Below, piece by piece: positions 31,867 through 44,089 of a DNA stretch of 64,000 bases. Made by a program: the position numbers and the translations under genes. The notes beneath the pieces were generated by a model. That model made no database searches. It was not told where the DNA came from and worked only from the letters and a program-made list of their open reading frames with translations. Each line of letters begins with the position of its first letter. Position 1 is the stretch's first letter. Origin of the DNA: Aquarana catesbeiana (taxonomy: Eukaryota > Chordata > Amphibia > Anura > Ranidae); assembly GCF_042186555.1 (NCBI RefSeq), contig NC_133333.1, forward strand, positions 225,815,569-225,879,568. Direction: 5' to 3'.

Positions 31867-33790
31867 TTTTGGGTGACTAGTTGGTAGTTAACAGGGAAAA
31901 ACCATACATTGCCCCTCTGACTCCCATCCATGGGGGGGGGACCATCAAATCATACCCTACAAGGGCTAACAAGTGACGAATCTGCCAGTGTAAGAAAAAG
32001 AAAGTTACGGCTCTATCCAAAAACCATGATACCTCGATCGCTCTGGAACAAATTTGTGTGTAGGAGTACCTTAGAACGCACAACAGTGCGTAAACCGAAC
32101 AAAAGTGCCTCTTCTGACATGAATTATCCATCAATATGCACTTGTCACATTGAAGGGCAACTATTTCTTGTAATCCACGACACGGTGTGTCAACTGATAT
32201 AACAAAACTGTGTGGGAACAAACGGTCCCTCCAGCCCCTCACGGGGTTCTGAACAACAATGACATATTTTTTGGTACTTGCTATGAAGTACATTGCCATG
32301 ATCCATCTCATCATCGAACTCGCATTTTTGTAGGAAATGAATCGATATATGTTTCCGGCACTACCCTCATCCGAGGGCAAAAGAAAAGGAAAGACCCCTG
32401 GGCCTTTGTTAGGGATGTCAATCTATCTCCGCTTCTGGTCTCCTATCCTGACGGAGCTCATTTTCATTAGCGTCTAGCCAGTCTGCGGCCTCCGCCGGGT
32501 GTTCAAAGAAGTGTGCTCTGCCTCTTAGTGTAACTCTGAGTTTCGCAGGATAAAGCATTGCATAAGAGGCTTGTACTCTCTGCAGGCGTTTTTTAATTTC
32601 CGAGAACCGCGCACGATTCTTCTGGACTGTAGCCGAGAAATCTGGGTAGAATGAAATCCGCGTGCCATTGTACTGGATATTTCTCTTTTCTCTGGCTAAT
32701 TTCAGGATAATTTCCCTGTCTCTATAATTCAAGAGACGGGCCAGTATTGGGCGGGGGGGGGGTTTCCTGGCGGGAGAGGTCTGGTGGGTATTCTGTGAGC
32801 TCTTTCCACCGCATACAAATGAGTGAAAGCCTCCTTGCCGAATAGTTCAGCCATCCATTGTTCTATGAATTGCGTGGGGTCACGGCCCTCCACCTTCTCC
32901 GGTAAGCCCACTATGCGCACGTTATTGCGCCTGAGACGGTTTTCAAAATCCTCAGCGCGGGTATCCATAGCTCTTGCTAGACGTGTGGTGGATTGGGAGT
33001 CTCTAATCAGTGTAGGGAGTTTATCTTCAAGCTCACTTATTCTGCTTTCTGCTGCAGTGGTACGCTCTCGGATTTTCTGAATATCTTGTCTGATGAGACT
33101 AACCTCCTCCTTGAGGCCACCAAATCGTACTTGTAGATTGTTTACAGAGGCTGTACATTTATTAACTGCTTTTAAAATGTCTGCCAGTGTGGGCTGTTCA
33201 CCCCCCTCCTCCTCCTCATGTTCTTTAAGCTCATCAGCTATAGCGTCATTGACCTCTCCCTGTGTCAATATGGCCCCTGCTCCCTGTTCTCTTACACATT
33301 CTTCCTCCTCAGTGTCATTAAAGTCAGGGCATTCACTTAGTGACTGTGCTGCAGCCAGGCCTGATTTTTCAGACAGTTTTTGAGCATAGTACCTCATATC
33401 CTTAGGGTGATCAGCGGAGCCATCCTTAGAGCCTTTCTGCTGCTTGTGCTGTCCCTCCTTCAGCTTGTCACGTTTCTGTGTGGACGGAGGAACGGCGCCA
33501 TTTTGAGGATCCATCCTGGAGCCTTCTCCTTTCTGTCCTCGGGTCATCATGCCCTCCTAATACACCGGAGCGGGCGCGGAATGTGCAGGGGGGTCTCCCC
33601 GCTCGATCAAGCCGAAAACGGGGGTGATAGAGTGCCGGTAACCGGATCGAATCAGGATCACTGCGGGAGCTCTGTGACTAGACGTCTGCTCACATGCCGC
33701 GCTGGCCACGCCCCCCGGCAGGGCACATGTCTAGTAAGAAGGGAGATAGAGTAACTGCAAAATGGAAACTTGCTCCCTCTAGTGGCTAAT
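31270..33790 (-). mobile_element. L1-clade LINE, 5' portion only, minus strand
   Basis: Reading from 33790 leftward there is a GC-rich 5' region, ORF1, an inter-ORF spacer (31867-32417) and the endonuclease start of ORF2. Homology stops near 31270 within the endonuclease. Retaining the 5' end and losing the RT and 3' end is the reverse of the usual 5' truncation, so a later deletion or rearrangement removed the rest. Confidence 0.85.
32418..33550 (-). pseudogene. L1 ORF1 protein (RNA-binding chaperone), split by a frameshift
   Basis: The first frame (32729-33550, 273 residues) has an acidic, low-complexity N-terminus. It continues with a predicted coiled coil in the middle (LRVRFGGLKEEV-type heptads; VSLIRQDIQKIRERTTAAES) and an RRM with NRLRRNNVRIVGLPE around residues 205-222. 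The second frame (32418-32732) continues with NYRDREIILKLAREK and the C-terminal domain (ISFYPDFS). The two meet at an 11-base C/G homopolymer at about 32751-32761, so a single-base length change there explains the split. It would form trimers and coat L1 RNA if intact. The homopolymer difference may be a sequencing artefact. Confidence 0.85.
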
Positions 33791-33822
33791 CTATATTCAG
33801 TTCAGTAATAATAATAATAATG

Positions 33823-36561
33823 CATCCCTCCCAACTTTTGGGCTTGAGAATGAGGAACATTTCAGGGAGATAGTGACCTGCGGCACTTGTAGTGTGCTGC
33901 AGCAAAAAGCAGATGTGGCCAAACATGATAGTGGGGGGGAGCTTAAGGGTCGTGGATAAACCTGGGCTTCCTTGTACCTATAAAATACACTTTGATTGAT
34001 GTGCCACAAGCTGAAGTCTCAGGGATACATATAAATCTCAACACAATCATTTAGAAAATACTTCCAGTGTGAACCAACCCTCAGGGAGAGAGATTTAAAA
34101 GAGGGAATGATCATTGTTATTTGGAAGGAAGGATCACTATAGTATATGGAAGAAATGAAGCAGGGGTCACTATGCTAAATGAAAAGGACGAAGGATCACT
34201 ATGGAAGGCAGGATGATTACTATGGTCCTCGCCTCGTCTGTCTGGGGGAGAGAGAGAGCCGTCCTGCAGCTGTCAAATTCCCTGGCGACGTGGATTAGCG
34301 AGGAGGTGAAGATGCGATGAGGCGGCCCAGGTTCTGAACCAAGCTGGAATGCATGCGGCTGATGTAACATCAGGTAAAGGTGGTGGACTAATCATTTTAT
34401 GCCTATGACCTCTTACTCTCTTGTAAGTGTTTTTAATCCCATTGTGCCTGTAATAAATCTTTTAACTACTGCACTTGGAGGCGCCTTTCTCTTTCTTTTA
34501 TGACCCTCCAGAGCTGCTTCTTCTCTACAAAGTGCTGCCTTCAGTGCCATCTCTCCACTGCTACAAAGAACTGGATACCCAGCCTCACCAGAGCGCCCTC
34601 ATCTCTCCCTCTTTTCAGGAAGGACCATTATGGCACATGGAAGGCATGAAGAAAGGATCAATATGGCACATGGAAAGCAGGAAGGATTACTATGACACAT
34701 GGAAGGCAGGAAAGATCACTATGGTACATAGAAGGCAGGAAGTATCACTATGGCACATGGAAGGCAGGAAGGATCACTATGACACATGGGAGGCAGGAAG
34801 GAAGAATCACTGTGGTACATGGTAGGCAGGAAGGAACACTATGGCACATGGAAGGCAGGAAGGATCACTATGGCACATGGGAGGCAGGAAAGATCACTAT
34901 GGCACATAGAAGGCAGGAAGGATCACTATGGCACATGGAAGGCAGGAAGGATCACTATGGCACATGGAAGGCAGGAAGGATCACTATGGCACATAGAAGG
35001 CAGGAAGGATCACTATGACACATGGAAGGCAGGAAAGATCACTATGTTACATAGAAGGCAGGAAGGATCACTATGGCACATGAAAGGCAGGAAGGATCAC
35101 TATGACACATGGGAGGCAGGAAGGAAGAATCACTGTGGTACATGGTAGGCAGGAAGGAACACTATGGCACATGGAAGGCAGGATGGATCACTATGGCACA
35201 TGGAAAGCAGGAAGGATCACTATGACAAATGGAAGGCAGGAAGGATCACTATGGCACATGGAAGGCAGGAAGGATCACTATGACACATGGAAGGCAGGAA
35301 AGATCACTATGGCACATAAAAGGCAGGAAGGATCACTATGGCACATGGAAGGCAGGAAGGATCACTATGACACATGGAAGGCAGGAAGGAAGAATCACTG
35401 TGGTAAATGGAAGGCAGGGAGGAACACTATGGCACATGGAAGGCAGGAAGGACCATTATGACACATGGAAGGCAGGAAAGATCACTATGGTGCATAGAAG
35501 GCAGGGAGGATCACTATGGCTTATAGAAGGCAGGAAGGATCACTATGGCACATGGAAGGCAGGAAGGATCACTAAGACACATAGGAGGCAGGAAGGAAGA
35601 ATCACTGTGGTACATGGTTGGCAGGAAGGGATACTATGGCACATCGAAGGCAGGAAGGATCACTATGGCACATGGAAAGCAGGAAGGATCACTATGGCAC
35701 ATGGAAAGCAGGAAGGATAACTATGACACATGGAAGGCAGGAAAGATCACTATGGTACATAGAAGACAGGGAGGATCACTATGGCACATAGAAGGCAGGA
35801 AGGATCACTATGACACATGGAAGGCAGGAAGGATCACTATGGCACATGGAAGGCAGGAAGGATCACTATGACACATGGGAGGCAGGAAGGAAGAATCACT
35901 GTGGTACATGGAAGGCAGGAAGGATCACTATGACACATGGAAGGCAGAAAAGATCACTATGACACATGGGAGGCAGGAAGGAAGAATCACTGTGGTAAAT
36001 GGAAGGCAGGAAGGAACACTATGGCACATGGAAGGCAGAAAGGATCACTACAGTATGGCACATGGAAGGCAGAAAGGAAGGATCACCATGACACATGGAA
36101 GGAAGGACTAAATAGAAGAAAGAGAGAAGGGGGAGAATTCACTCACCTGAGGCTGGCTGGTCTCCAGAGGCTAAGGCAGTGATCATGTGCACTGCTTTAA
36201 AATTCCTGCCCACATAAGCCCTTTACAGGCACAGCATTGGCTGCACGCCAGGGGTTGTGGGCGGACATATGGGGAAGAGGTGGAGCAGACCTAGCTTCCC
36301 TCCTCTATCATTCATATGTTATGTAGAGCGGGTGGCATGCGGGGGAGGGGGAGATGTGCTGACTGGACACTGAGCATGTCAGTCTCAGCCTTGCCAGCTG
36401 CAGCTTGGCGTGCACCTGACAGGCGGATTAGTGGAGTCAAGTGCCGGAACATGTTCTGGCACTGGGCACCGCTGCGGGATTCAGCCCAGATTTGCGGGAC
36501 ACCAGGATTTACTTGGAATCCCGGGGCGGTCCCAGCAAATCTTAGATGGTTGGGAGGTATG
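33823..36561. mobile_element. Probable CATACCTCCCAAC-family element carrying a minisatellite
   Basis: The left end CATCCCTCCCAACTTTTGGG and the inverted right end CATACCTCCCAACC resemble the ends of the MITEs at 11203 and 51136. The left flank is an (ATA)n run and no target duplication is evident. Most of the interior is the 29-bp array at 34600-36110; 36120-36540 is anonymous. The pairing of these two ends into one element is inferred. Confidence 0.45.
34600..36110. repeat. 29-bp minisatellite (GATCACTATGGCACATGGAA unit)
   Basis: About 50 copies of a 29-bp unit, GATCACTATGGCACATGGAA then GGCAGGAAG. A variant of about 33 bp with GGAAGAATCACTGTGGTA recurs at about 34798, 35118, 35388, 35595, 35888 and 35979, giving a loose higher-order pattern. 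Because 29 is not a multiple of 3 and the unit lacks stops, frames cross all phases, producing long overlapping artefactual ORFs on the plus strand. Confidence 0.95.
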
Positions 36562-36569
36562 CTAATGTG

Positions 36570-37467
36570 CAGGGCTTTTTTTCAGCGGGAACATGGGGGG
36601 ACACAGTTCCAGCACCTCCAGTACTGAATGTATGTAATGGCAAGGGGTGCTGAAGGATCTATTGATGCTGGCTGCTGGGGGATCTATTGTTGCTGGGGAG
36701 GTCTAGTGTTGCTGGGGGTGGGTCTTAAGTTGCTTGGGGGTCTGTTGTTGGCGGGAACCCAGATAGCAATAATAACTTGCTACAAAATAGTGGCAGTGTT
36801 GAATTGTAAGTCTGTTAACTTGCTGCACATTTTCACTGGCAAGTTGTACACTTGCAGAGCACTTGAACCACAAGTTCTAGTTGACACTTTTCCAATCTGT
36901 AGCAAATTTGCGCGGCAAGTCTCTAGCAAGAGCAAAATTTAGCCACAGTGCCCCCTGTGGTGGGATGATTGTTTCACAACATAATGGAACCAGAACTTGC
37001 AGCAGACTTGCAGAATGTTTGCAAAGAAAGTTGATCTCATGCAATGCAGACTTGCTGCAAATGTGCAACAAACTTGTGAAGCCTGGCAAGTGTAGCAATA
37101 GCTTAGCAAGTCATTTTCAAACTTGCAGCACAATTGCTTGCTATTTGGGAAGAGATCTATTGTTGAGGGTGGGTTCTATTGTTCCTGGTGCTGGAGGAAT
37201 ATATTGATGCTGGCTGTTGGGAGTCTATTGTTGCTGGAGTGGATCTATTGTTGCTGGGGGGGGGGGTATCTATTGTCCCTAGCTACATTGGATCTATTTT
37301 ACTGCATTTCTTGTTATGACAAACAAATGACATACACATTACTTAGTGCCGCAAAACGATACTTAGTTCGGTATTCTCTGTGCTTAGAGTTGGGTAGGGA
37401 GCAGAAACATGGGTTGACTCAGAAGGGGGGAGTTCCTGCACCTATTCTCTTAGAAAAAAAAGCCCTG
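36570..37467. mobile_element. hAT-type MITE, CAGGGCTTTTTTTC family (second copy)
   Basis: The ends CAGGGCTTTTTTTCAGC and AGAAAAAAAAGCCCTG are flanked by CTAATGTG (36562-36569) and ATAATGTG (37468-37475), a 7/8 target duplication. The interior has the same GGGTCTATTGTTGCTGG subrepeats as 11672-12286 and is interrupted by another MITE (36758-37149). Confidence 0.85.
36758..37149. mobile_element. MITE with CCCAGATAGCAA ends nested in the hAT element
   Basis: CCCAGATAGCAATAATAACTT at the left pairs with the inverted right end CCCAAATAGCAAGCAATTGT. The interior has many ACTTGCAGCA-like subrepeats on both strands. It interrupts the GTCTATTGTTG subrepeat field of the hAT host. Confidence 0.65.
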
Positions 37468-37475
37468 ATAATGTG

Positions 37476-38830
37476 GATGAGCAAATATGTTAAAGTGTGA
37501 AAGTCAGTTACTTTACGGTAAAAACCAAAGGATGAGCTTGAGTTTGGTCCAAACCCAAAAGTTAGCTGGGTTGCTGGCCAAGGAGCTTTGGGTGGGTGAT
37601 TCCCTGCCCTGCAGCTTTAGGTATACAATAACAGTGCCCTGATATGGCCATGTGTAGGTCAATGAAGTCAAAGCATGCCTGCACCTTTCTTAGTGCAGCT
37701 GCGTGGCTGGGAATATCCCCTCAGCAGCTCGTTGGGCCAGTGGAGATTCGATCATGTGAAAGCTTTATGGACCTGAACCCAGCTCACCCCTAGTAAACAG
37801 TGCAATGATAACTCCAAAAATCTGCTTACTGACAATATACTATACTTTCCCTAATAGGAATCTGAGGGCTCCCCTTGTTTTGTATAGAACAGTTTTTTCA
37901 ACCAGGGTCCCATGGCACCTTAGGATGCCTTCTGGGTTCTTCAGGGGTGCCTTGGTAAAATGCCAAAAAATTGCCCCAAATAGCCCAAGAATTGTCAACA
38001 AACCACAGGTTTTTTTTGTGCACTTTTGTGCATCATTACAACCTTGGGCACAGCGTGATTGATTGATAAGGAGGACATCAGGCACCTGCACAGCCTCCTT
38101 GTTTGCTCTTTCCTTTACCCTCTCCATCAGCACCGGGGTCACATTAGCGGAATGAGGGAGAAATACTGAAGGTTCAGTGTGTAAAGGTGTATTTGCTTTG
38201 TAAGAATAAATCCTCTCCAATATTGGGTGTCCTACGTATGTGGATGTAAAGCTATTAGTTTACTTTTTAACATTTTAGAAGGGGGTGCCTCAAGATTGTG
38301 CTGGTGCCTTGTCCAAAAAAAAAAGAAAGAGAAACACCTGTATAGAGAGCCGCAGAAAGGTTAAAATATTGGATGTCTGATGAAAATATTGAATTCCACA
38401 ATTCAGCTGAGATCCACCTGCTCCTACCCCATGTACCTACCCTTCTGATAATGAGCTCCATCACATGTGGTGGCCAATAGGAATGCAATTAGGGCAGGAA
38501 GATCCAACATGGAAACTGTGATCAAATAAATCAAATCAATAAAAAAAAAAAAAAAATACAATTACATTCTGAACGTTCATCTTTCAGGGAAGGAGAACTT
38601 CAAGCCTTACCTGGCTTTGCCCAGGCAAGGTAAACAAACCTCACCTAACTTCTCCCCTTTCCAACAGCAGATACGACTTTCTCTCCTGGAAACCGAATGG
38701 AGTGGTGGGGTGTGAAGGGAAGGTCATAGTCATGGGCTTTTGACTAAAATGCTATTTTTATTTTAGTCGTATTTTAGTCATCTGAATTATTTTAGTTTTA
38801 GTCCTATCTTAAATATTTCCTTCGATGAAA
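37476..38830. other. Anonymous stretch, no gene
   Basis: Part (about 37885-38335) looks like a decayed MITE of the TTTTTCAACCAGGGT / GGGTGCC type that recurs near 62730 and 63235. ORFs such as 37840-38220 (minus) have no domain. Confidence 0.35.
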
Positions 38831-38834
38831 TTAA

Positions 38835-39994
38835 CCACTTAAGGACCAAGCCTCTTTTTGAGATTTGTTGTTTAAAAGTTAAAAACAGTTTTTTTTGCCA
38901 GAAAATTACTTAGAACCCCCAAACATTACACATTTTTTTCTAACACCCTAGAGAATAAAATGGCGGTCATTGCAATACTTTCTGTCACACCGTATTTGCG
39001 CAGCGGTCTTACAAGCGCACTTTTTTGGAAAAAATACACTTTTTTTTTAAATTAAAAAATAAGACAACAGTAAAGTTAGCCCAATTTTTTTTATGTTACA
39101 CCGAGTAAATTGGTACCCAACATGTCACGCTTCAAAATTGCGCCCGCTCGTGGAATGGCGACAAACTTTTACCCTTAAAAATCTCCATGGGCGACAATTG
39201 AAAAATTCTACAGGTTGCATGTTTTGAGTTACAGAGGAGGTCTAGGGCTAGAATTATTGCTCTTGCTCTACCGATCGCAGCGATACCTCCCATGTGTGGT
39301 TTGAACACCGTTTTCATATGTGGGCGCTACTCAAGTATGCTTTTGCTTCTGCACGCAAGCTCGGAGGGAGCTCGGAGCGCGCGTTTAAATTTTTTTTTCT
39401 AATTATTTATTTTACCTTTTATTTTTTATTTTTACGCTGTTCTTTTAAAAAAAAATTCTGTCACATTTATTCCTATTACAAGGAATGTAAACATCCCTGG
39501 TAATAGAAAAAAAAGCACAACAGGATCTCTAAAATATGAGATCTGGGGTCAAAAAGACCTCAGATCTCAAATTTACACTAAATGCAATAAAAAAAAAAAA
39601 TTGTAATTTAAAAAACAAATAATAAAAAAATAGCACTTTAAGAGCTGTGGGCGGAAGTGAAGTTTTGACGTTGCTTCCGCCCTGCAATGGTATGGAGGCA
39701 GGTGGGGGCCATCTTCCCCTCACTCATCTCCATGCCAAGGAAGGAGCAACATCCGATCGCCTCCGCCGCTGTCGATGGCTCCGGTAAGCGGCAGAGGGCA
39801 CCAGAGCACAGCGGGGGGGGGATAAAAGTGATCTTACGGTGAATCCGCCGCAGAGCCCACTTTTATCTGAAAGCGGACCATGGGCCGAAGAAGAGGATAC
39901 CGGGGTTATGGTAGCTAGCTGCTGTCATAACAACGTCAACGTTATATCTCTTCAAAGTTACGGCGTATATCGGCGTGCGGCGGTCCGGAAGTGG
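38835..39994. mobile_element. 1.16 kb CCACTT...AAGTGG TTAA element
   Basis: TTAA at 38831-38834 and 39995-39998. It starts CCACTTAAGGACCAAGCC and ends GGCGGTCCGGAAGTGG. It is the most complete uninterrupted member in this window. The body shares CCGTATTTGCGCAGCGGTC, GAGCAATAATTCTAGC (inverted) and the ATGAGATCTGGGGTC block with 8025-8986. No transposase or long ORF. Confidence 0.78.
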
Positions 39995-39998
39995 TTAA

Positions 39999-40675
39999 CA
40001 CTGGCTGCTGGGAGGGGGGCAGTTAAGTAAACTTGTTAAAAAAAAATAGTACATCCGGGTATAGTAAACATGTGGCTCACTCTCCTTCCTTCTACGTCAC
40101 AACTGGGGCACACCTCATCACATGGAGCTTAAAGTTTCATCTCTTCATTTCTCCAGGGGTAAGTGATGGTGAGTAAGTAAAGCTGGGGAGGGCTCTAATA
40201 AAGTGAACCTGTGCTTTTACCCTACATGGACAAAGCACAGTGTCACTTCAAATTGCAAATGACTATGACTCCATATCTTACCCCCCTGAGATGCTGCATT
40301 TTCCCATTAGTTGAGGTATTCTTTCAAAGTTACAGTAAAACATAACTTTCTGGTCTAGGGGTGAAAGGTGAGAACTTCAGGGACTGAAAAGTGAGCTGTG
40401 CTGATAGCATTGCTGATCTGCGTCCCTCTTTCCGTCTTTGAAGGATTTTGTTACCAGAGAGCGGAGTGATCCCAGAGGCTGACCTGCAGAGTTTTATTCT
40501 ATCAAGTACACAGAAACAGTAAATGTACAATATCCTGATAGCAGTTACACACGTGTGGTCCTGATGGCCTGTGTTATCTCAATGGAGGTGACTGATAGAT
40601 GGGTATGGTGGTTCCATAGCATTTTGTTGATATGTTGGTGGAATGATTAGCAGTTATTACTGTAACGTTTACTTG
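39999..40675. other. Anonymous stretch, no gene
   Basis: No coding signal or bounded repeat. It is the left flank of the giant foldback and ends with the direct repeat AAAGGAG (40676-40682). Confidence 0.4.
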
Positions 40676-40734
40676 AAAGGAGCAGCTGTGTGAAGTTGGC
40701 ACCCCATGTTTGTAAAACCTGAATAAAAATATAC

Positions 40735-43140
40735 CATTCGTTTGTGCCGCGTTTGTGCTGATTTGTGCCGCAAAAATGAGCGTTTGTGCCGGTTCGGTTT
40801 CTGAGATATTAAACATTCAATTTAATGCAAGCCCCGCCCACTTTGCACCCCATGTCTTTGAATTTTAAAAACAAACGCGCCATTCGTTTGTGCCACGTTT
40901 GTGCTGGTTTGTGCCGCAAAAATAAACGTTTGTGCCGCTTTGGTTGCAGAGATATTGTGCGTTATAGTTGCTGTAACCCCGCCCATTTTGCACCCCATGT
41001 TCCTGAATTTTAAAAACAAACGTGCCATTCGTTTGTGCCGCGTTTGTGCTGGTTTGTGCCGCAAAAATAAACGTTTGTGCCGCTTTGATTGCGGAGATAT
41101 TGTGCGTTATAGTTGCTGTAACCCCGCCCATTTTGCACCCCATGTTCCTGAATTTTAAAAACAAACGTGCCATTCATTTGTGCCGCGTTTGTGCTGGTTT
41201 GTGCCGCAAAAATAAACGTTTGTGCCGCTTTGGTTACGGAGATATTGTGCGTTATAGTTGCTGTAACCCCGCCCATTTTGCACCCCATGTTCCTGAATTT
41301 AAAAAAAAAACGCGCCATTCGTTTGTGCCGCGTTTGTGCTGGTTTGTGCCACAAAAATAAACGTTTGTGCCGCTTTGGTTGTGGAGATATTGTGCGTTAT
41401 AGTTGCTGTAACCCCGCCCATTTTGCACCCCATGTTCCTGAATTTTAAAAACAAACGCGCCATTCGTTTGTGCCGCTTTTGTGCTGGTTTGTGCCGCAAA
41501 AATAAACGTTTGTGCCGCTTTGGTTGCGGAGATATTGTGCGTTATAGTTGCTGTAACCCCGCCCATTTTGCACCCCATGTTCCTGAATTTTAAAAACAAA
41601 CACGCCATTCGTTTGTGCTGCGTTTGTGCTGGTTTGTGCCGCAAAAATAAATGTTTGTGCCTCTTTGGTTGCGGAGATATTGTGCGTTATAGTTGCTGTA
41701 ATCCCGCCCACATTGCACCCCATGTTCCTGAATTTTAAAAACAAACGCGCCATTCGTTTGTGCCGCGTTTGTGCTGGTTTGTGCCGCAAAAATAAACATT
41801 TGTGCCGCTTTGGTTGCGGAGATATTGTGCGTTATAGTTGCTGTAACCCCGCCCATTTTGCACCCCATGTTCCTGAATTTTAAAAACAAACACGCCATTC
41901 GTTTGTGCTGCGTTTGTGCTGGTTTGTGCCGCAAAAATAAATGTTTGTGCCTCTTTGGTTGCGGAGATATTGTGCGTTATAGTTGCTGTAATCCCGCCCA
42001 CATTGCACCCCATGTTCCTGAATTTTAAAAACAAACGCGCCATTCGTTTGTGCCGCGTTTGTGCTGGTTTGTGCCGCAAAAATAAACGTTTGTGCCGCTT
42101 TGATTGCGGAGATATTGTGCGTTATAGTTGCTGTAACCCCGCCCATTTTGCACCCCATGTTCCTGAATTTTAAAAACAAATGCGCCATTCGTTTGTGCCG
42201 CGTTTGTGCTGGTTTGTGCCGCAAAAATAAATGTTTGTGCCTCTTTGGTTGCGGAGATATTGTGCGTTATAGTTGCTGTAATCCCGCCCACATTGCACCC
42301 CATGTTCCTGAATTTTAAAAACAAACGCGCCATTCGTTTGTGCCGCGTTTGTGCTGGTTTGTGCCGCAAAAATAAACGTTTGTGCCGCTTTGGTTGCGGA
42401 GATATTGTGCGTTATAGTTGCTGTAACCCCGCCCATTTTGCACCCCATGTTCCTGAATTTTAAAAACAAACGCGCCATTCGTTTGTGCCGCGTTTGTGCT
42501 GGTTTGTGCCGCAAAAATAAACGTTTGTGCCGCTTTGATTGCGGAGATATTGTGCGTTATAGTTGCTGTAACCCCGCCCATTTTGCACCCCATGTTCCTG
42601 AATTTTAAAAACAAATGCGCCATTCGTTTGTGCCGCGTTTGTGCTGGTTTGTGCCGCAAAAATAAATGTTTGTGCCGCTTTGGTTGCGGAGATATAGTGC
42701 GTTATAGTTGCTACAACCCCGCCCACATTGCACCCTATGTTCCTGAATTTTAAAAACAAACGCACCATTTGTTTGTGCCGGGTTTGTGCTGGTTTGTGCC
42801 GCAAAAATAAACGTTTGTGCCGCTTTGGTTGCGGAGATATTGTGCGTTATAGTTGCTGCAACCCCACCCACTTTGCACCCCATGTCCCTGAATTTTAAAA
42901 ACAAACGTGCCATTCGTTTGTGCCGCGTTTGTGCTGGTTTGTGCCGCAAAAATAAACGTTTGTGCCGCTTTGGTTGCGAAGATATAGTGCGTTATAGTTG
43001 CTGCAACCCCGCCCACATTGCACCCTATCTTCCTGAATTTTAAAAACAAACGCGCCATTTGTTTGTGCCGCGTTTGTGCTGGTTTGTGCCGCAAAAATAA
43101 ACGTTTGTGCCGCTTTGGTTGCGGAGATATTGTGCGTTAT
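40735..43140 (+). repeat. 145-bp tandem array, left arm (about 16.6 copies)
   Basis: Monomers start CATTCGTTTGTGCC at 40735, 40881, 41026 and then every 145 bp to 43056, the last partial. Each monomer has four GTTTGTGC(C/T)G motifs, an AATAAACGTT block, GAGATATTGTGCGTTATAG and a CCCCGCCCATTTTGCACCCC block. A dimer period of 290 bp is marked by GTGCCTCTTTGG at about 41661, 41951 and 42241. The outermost monomer is divergent, as array edges usually are. The 85- and 114-codon frames on both strands are repeat artefacts. Confidence 0.95.
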
Positions 43141-43259
43141 ATGTTGTCAAACCACATTGACTTTACACCTTGTTATTAAAGCTTACATACAGAACCTAAA
43201 CTCAGATTGGGTTTCCTTAATGTAAAGCTCCTCCCACTGTACTGGCACTGCACTTCATA

Positions 43260-43690
43260 TTGTACCCTGAAAAAGGCACCTCTGCCGGGTTAGCCCCTCA
43301 TATCAAAATTTTTGAAAAAATCTTATGCAGTTTGTTAGATCTTTGTTAGATCAGGTTAGATCAACCGTTGTTTGCATTAGATCTCACACAGAAGAAGCGA
43401 TATTAACAGTTATTTGCTGGGGGGGCTAACCCGTCATCAGCCCCCCTTATCAAAAAATTGACCAAACAGTTAGCTATTTTGGAAGCAATTTGTTAGATCC
43501 GGTATGATCAAGTGTTTTTAACGTTAGATCTCACATAATTAGAGACTTATTAAGTGATTAATGTGGGGGGGCTGGCCCTCCCTTATCAAATTTTCGCCCC
43601 AAAAATCATTCAAGCTAATAGATATTGGTTAGATCCGGTAAGATCAAGTGGTTTTAACGTTAGATCTCACATCATTTCAGAGATATTCCA
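43260..43690 (+). repeat. Inner-arm diverged repeats with GTTAGATC motifs (left)
   Basis: Three to four diverged units of about 125-190 bp, each with GTTAGATCCGGTANGATCAAGTG-like and ACGTTAGATCTCACA segments followed by a GGGGGGGCTNRCCC tract. The mirror block is at 47386-47800. These lie between the 145-bp array and the loop. Confidence 0.75.
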
Positions 43691-44089
43691 CATCAAAATA
43701 GAGATATTAGGTGGTACATATGGACGGGCTGGCCCCCCCTTATATTCAGCGCAATGAAAATCACACCCAACTTTTGCTGCGGCACAAAAACTTTTCCTCA
43801 GCTGCAGGGGCCCAACTTATGATCCTGCACACAAGCCCTCTGCTTTCAGAAAATGCCCCTGACCTGAGCTCATCATTGCACATCCATTCCAGATGCTCGT
43901 ATGTGACATCACATACATCCCATACATCACATACATCCCACACATCCCATACATCACATACAAGCACGTGGTCTGGATGTGAGCGGTGGATCAGCTGGAT
44001 GAGTGTGCCAGGACAAGTAGATGTGTCTCATCTCTGCTTCCTTTTACCACTCTGCATATCACACATATCATAGATGAGAAGAGGGTACA

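Noticed and set aside
34475..36182. Long overlapping Trp/His/Gly-rich plus frames
   Set aside because: They arise from the 29-bp minisatellite, which lacks stops and cycles through all three phases.
40865..43094. Regular series of 114- and 85-codon frames on both strands of the 145-bp arrays, possibly a tandem gene family
   Set aside because: Spacing equals the satellite period on both strands at once; 145 is not a multiple of three, so each frame is closed by the repeat itself. No domain or codon bias.
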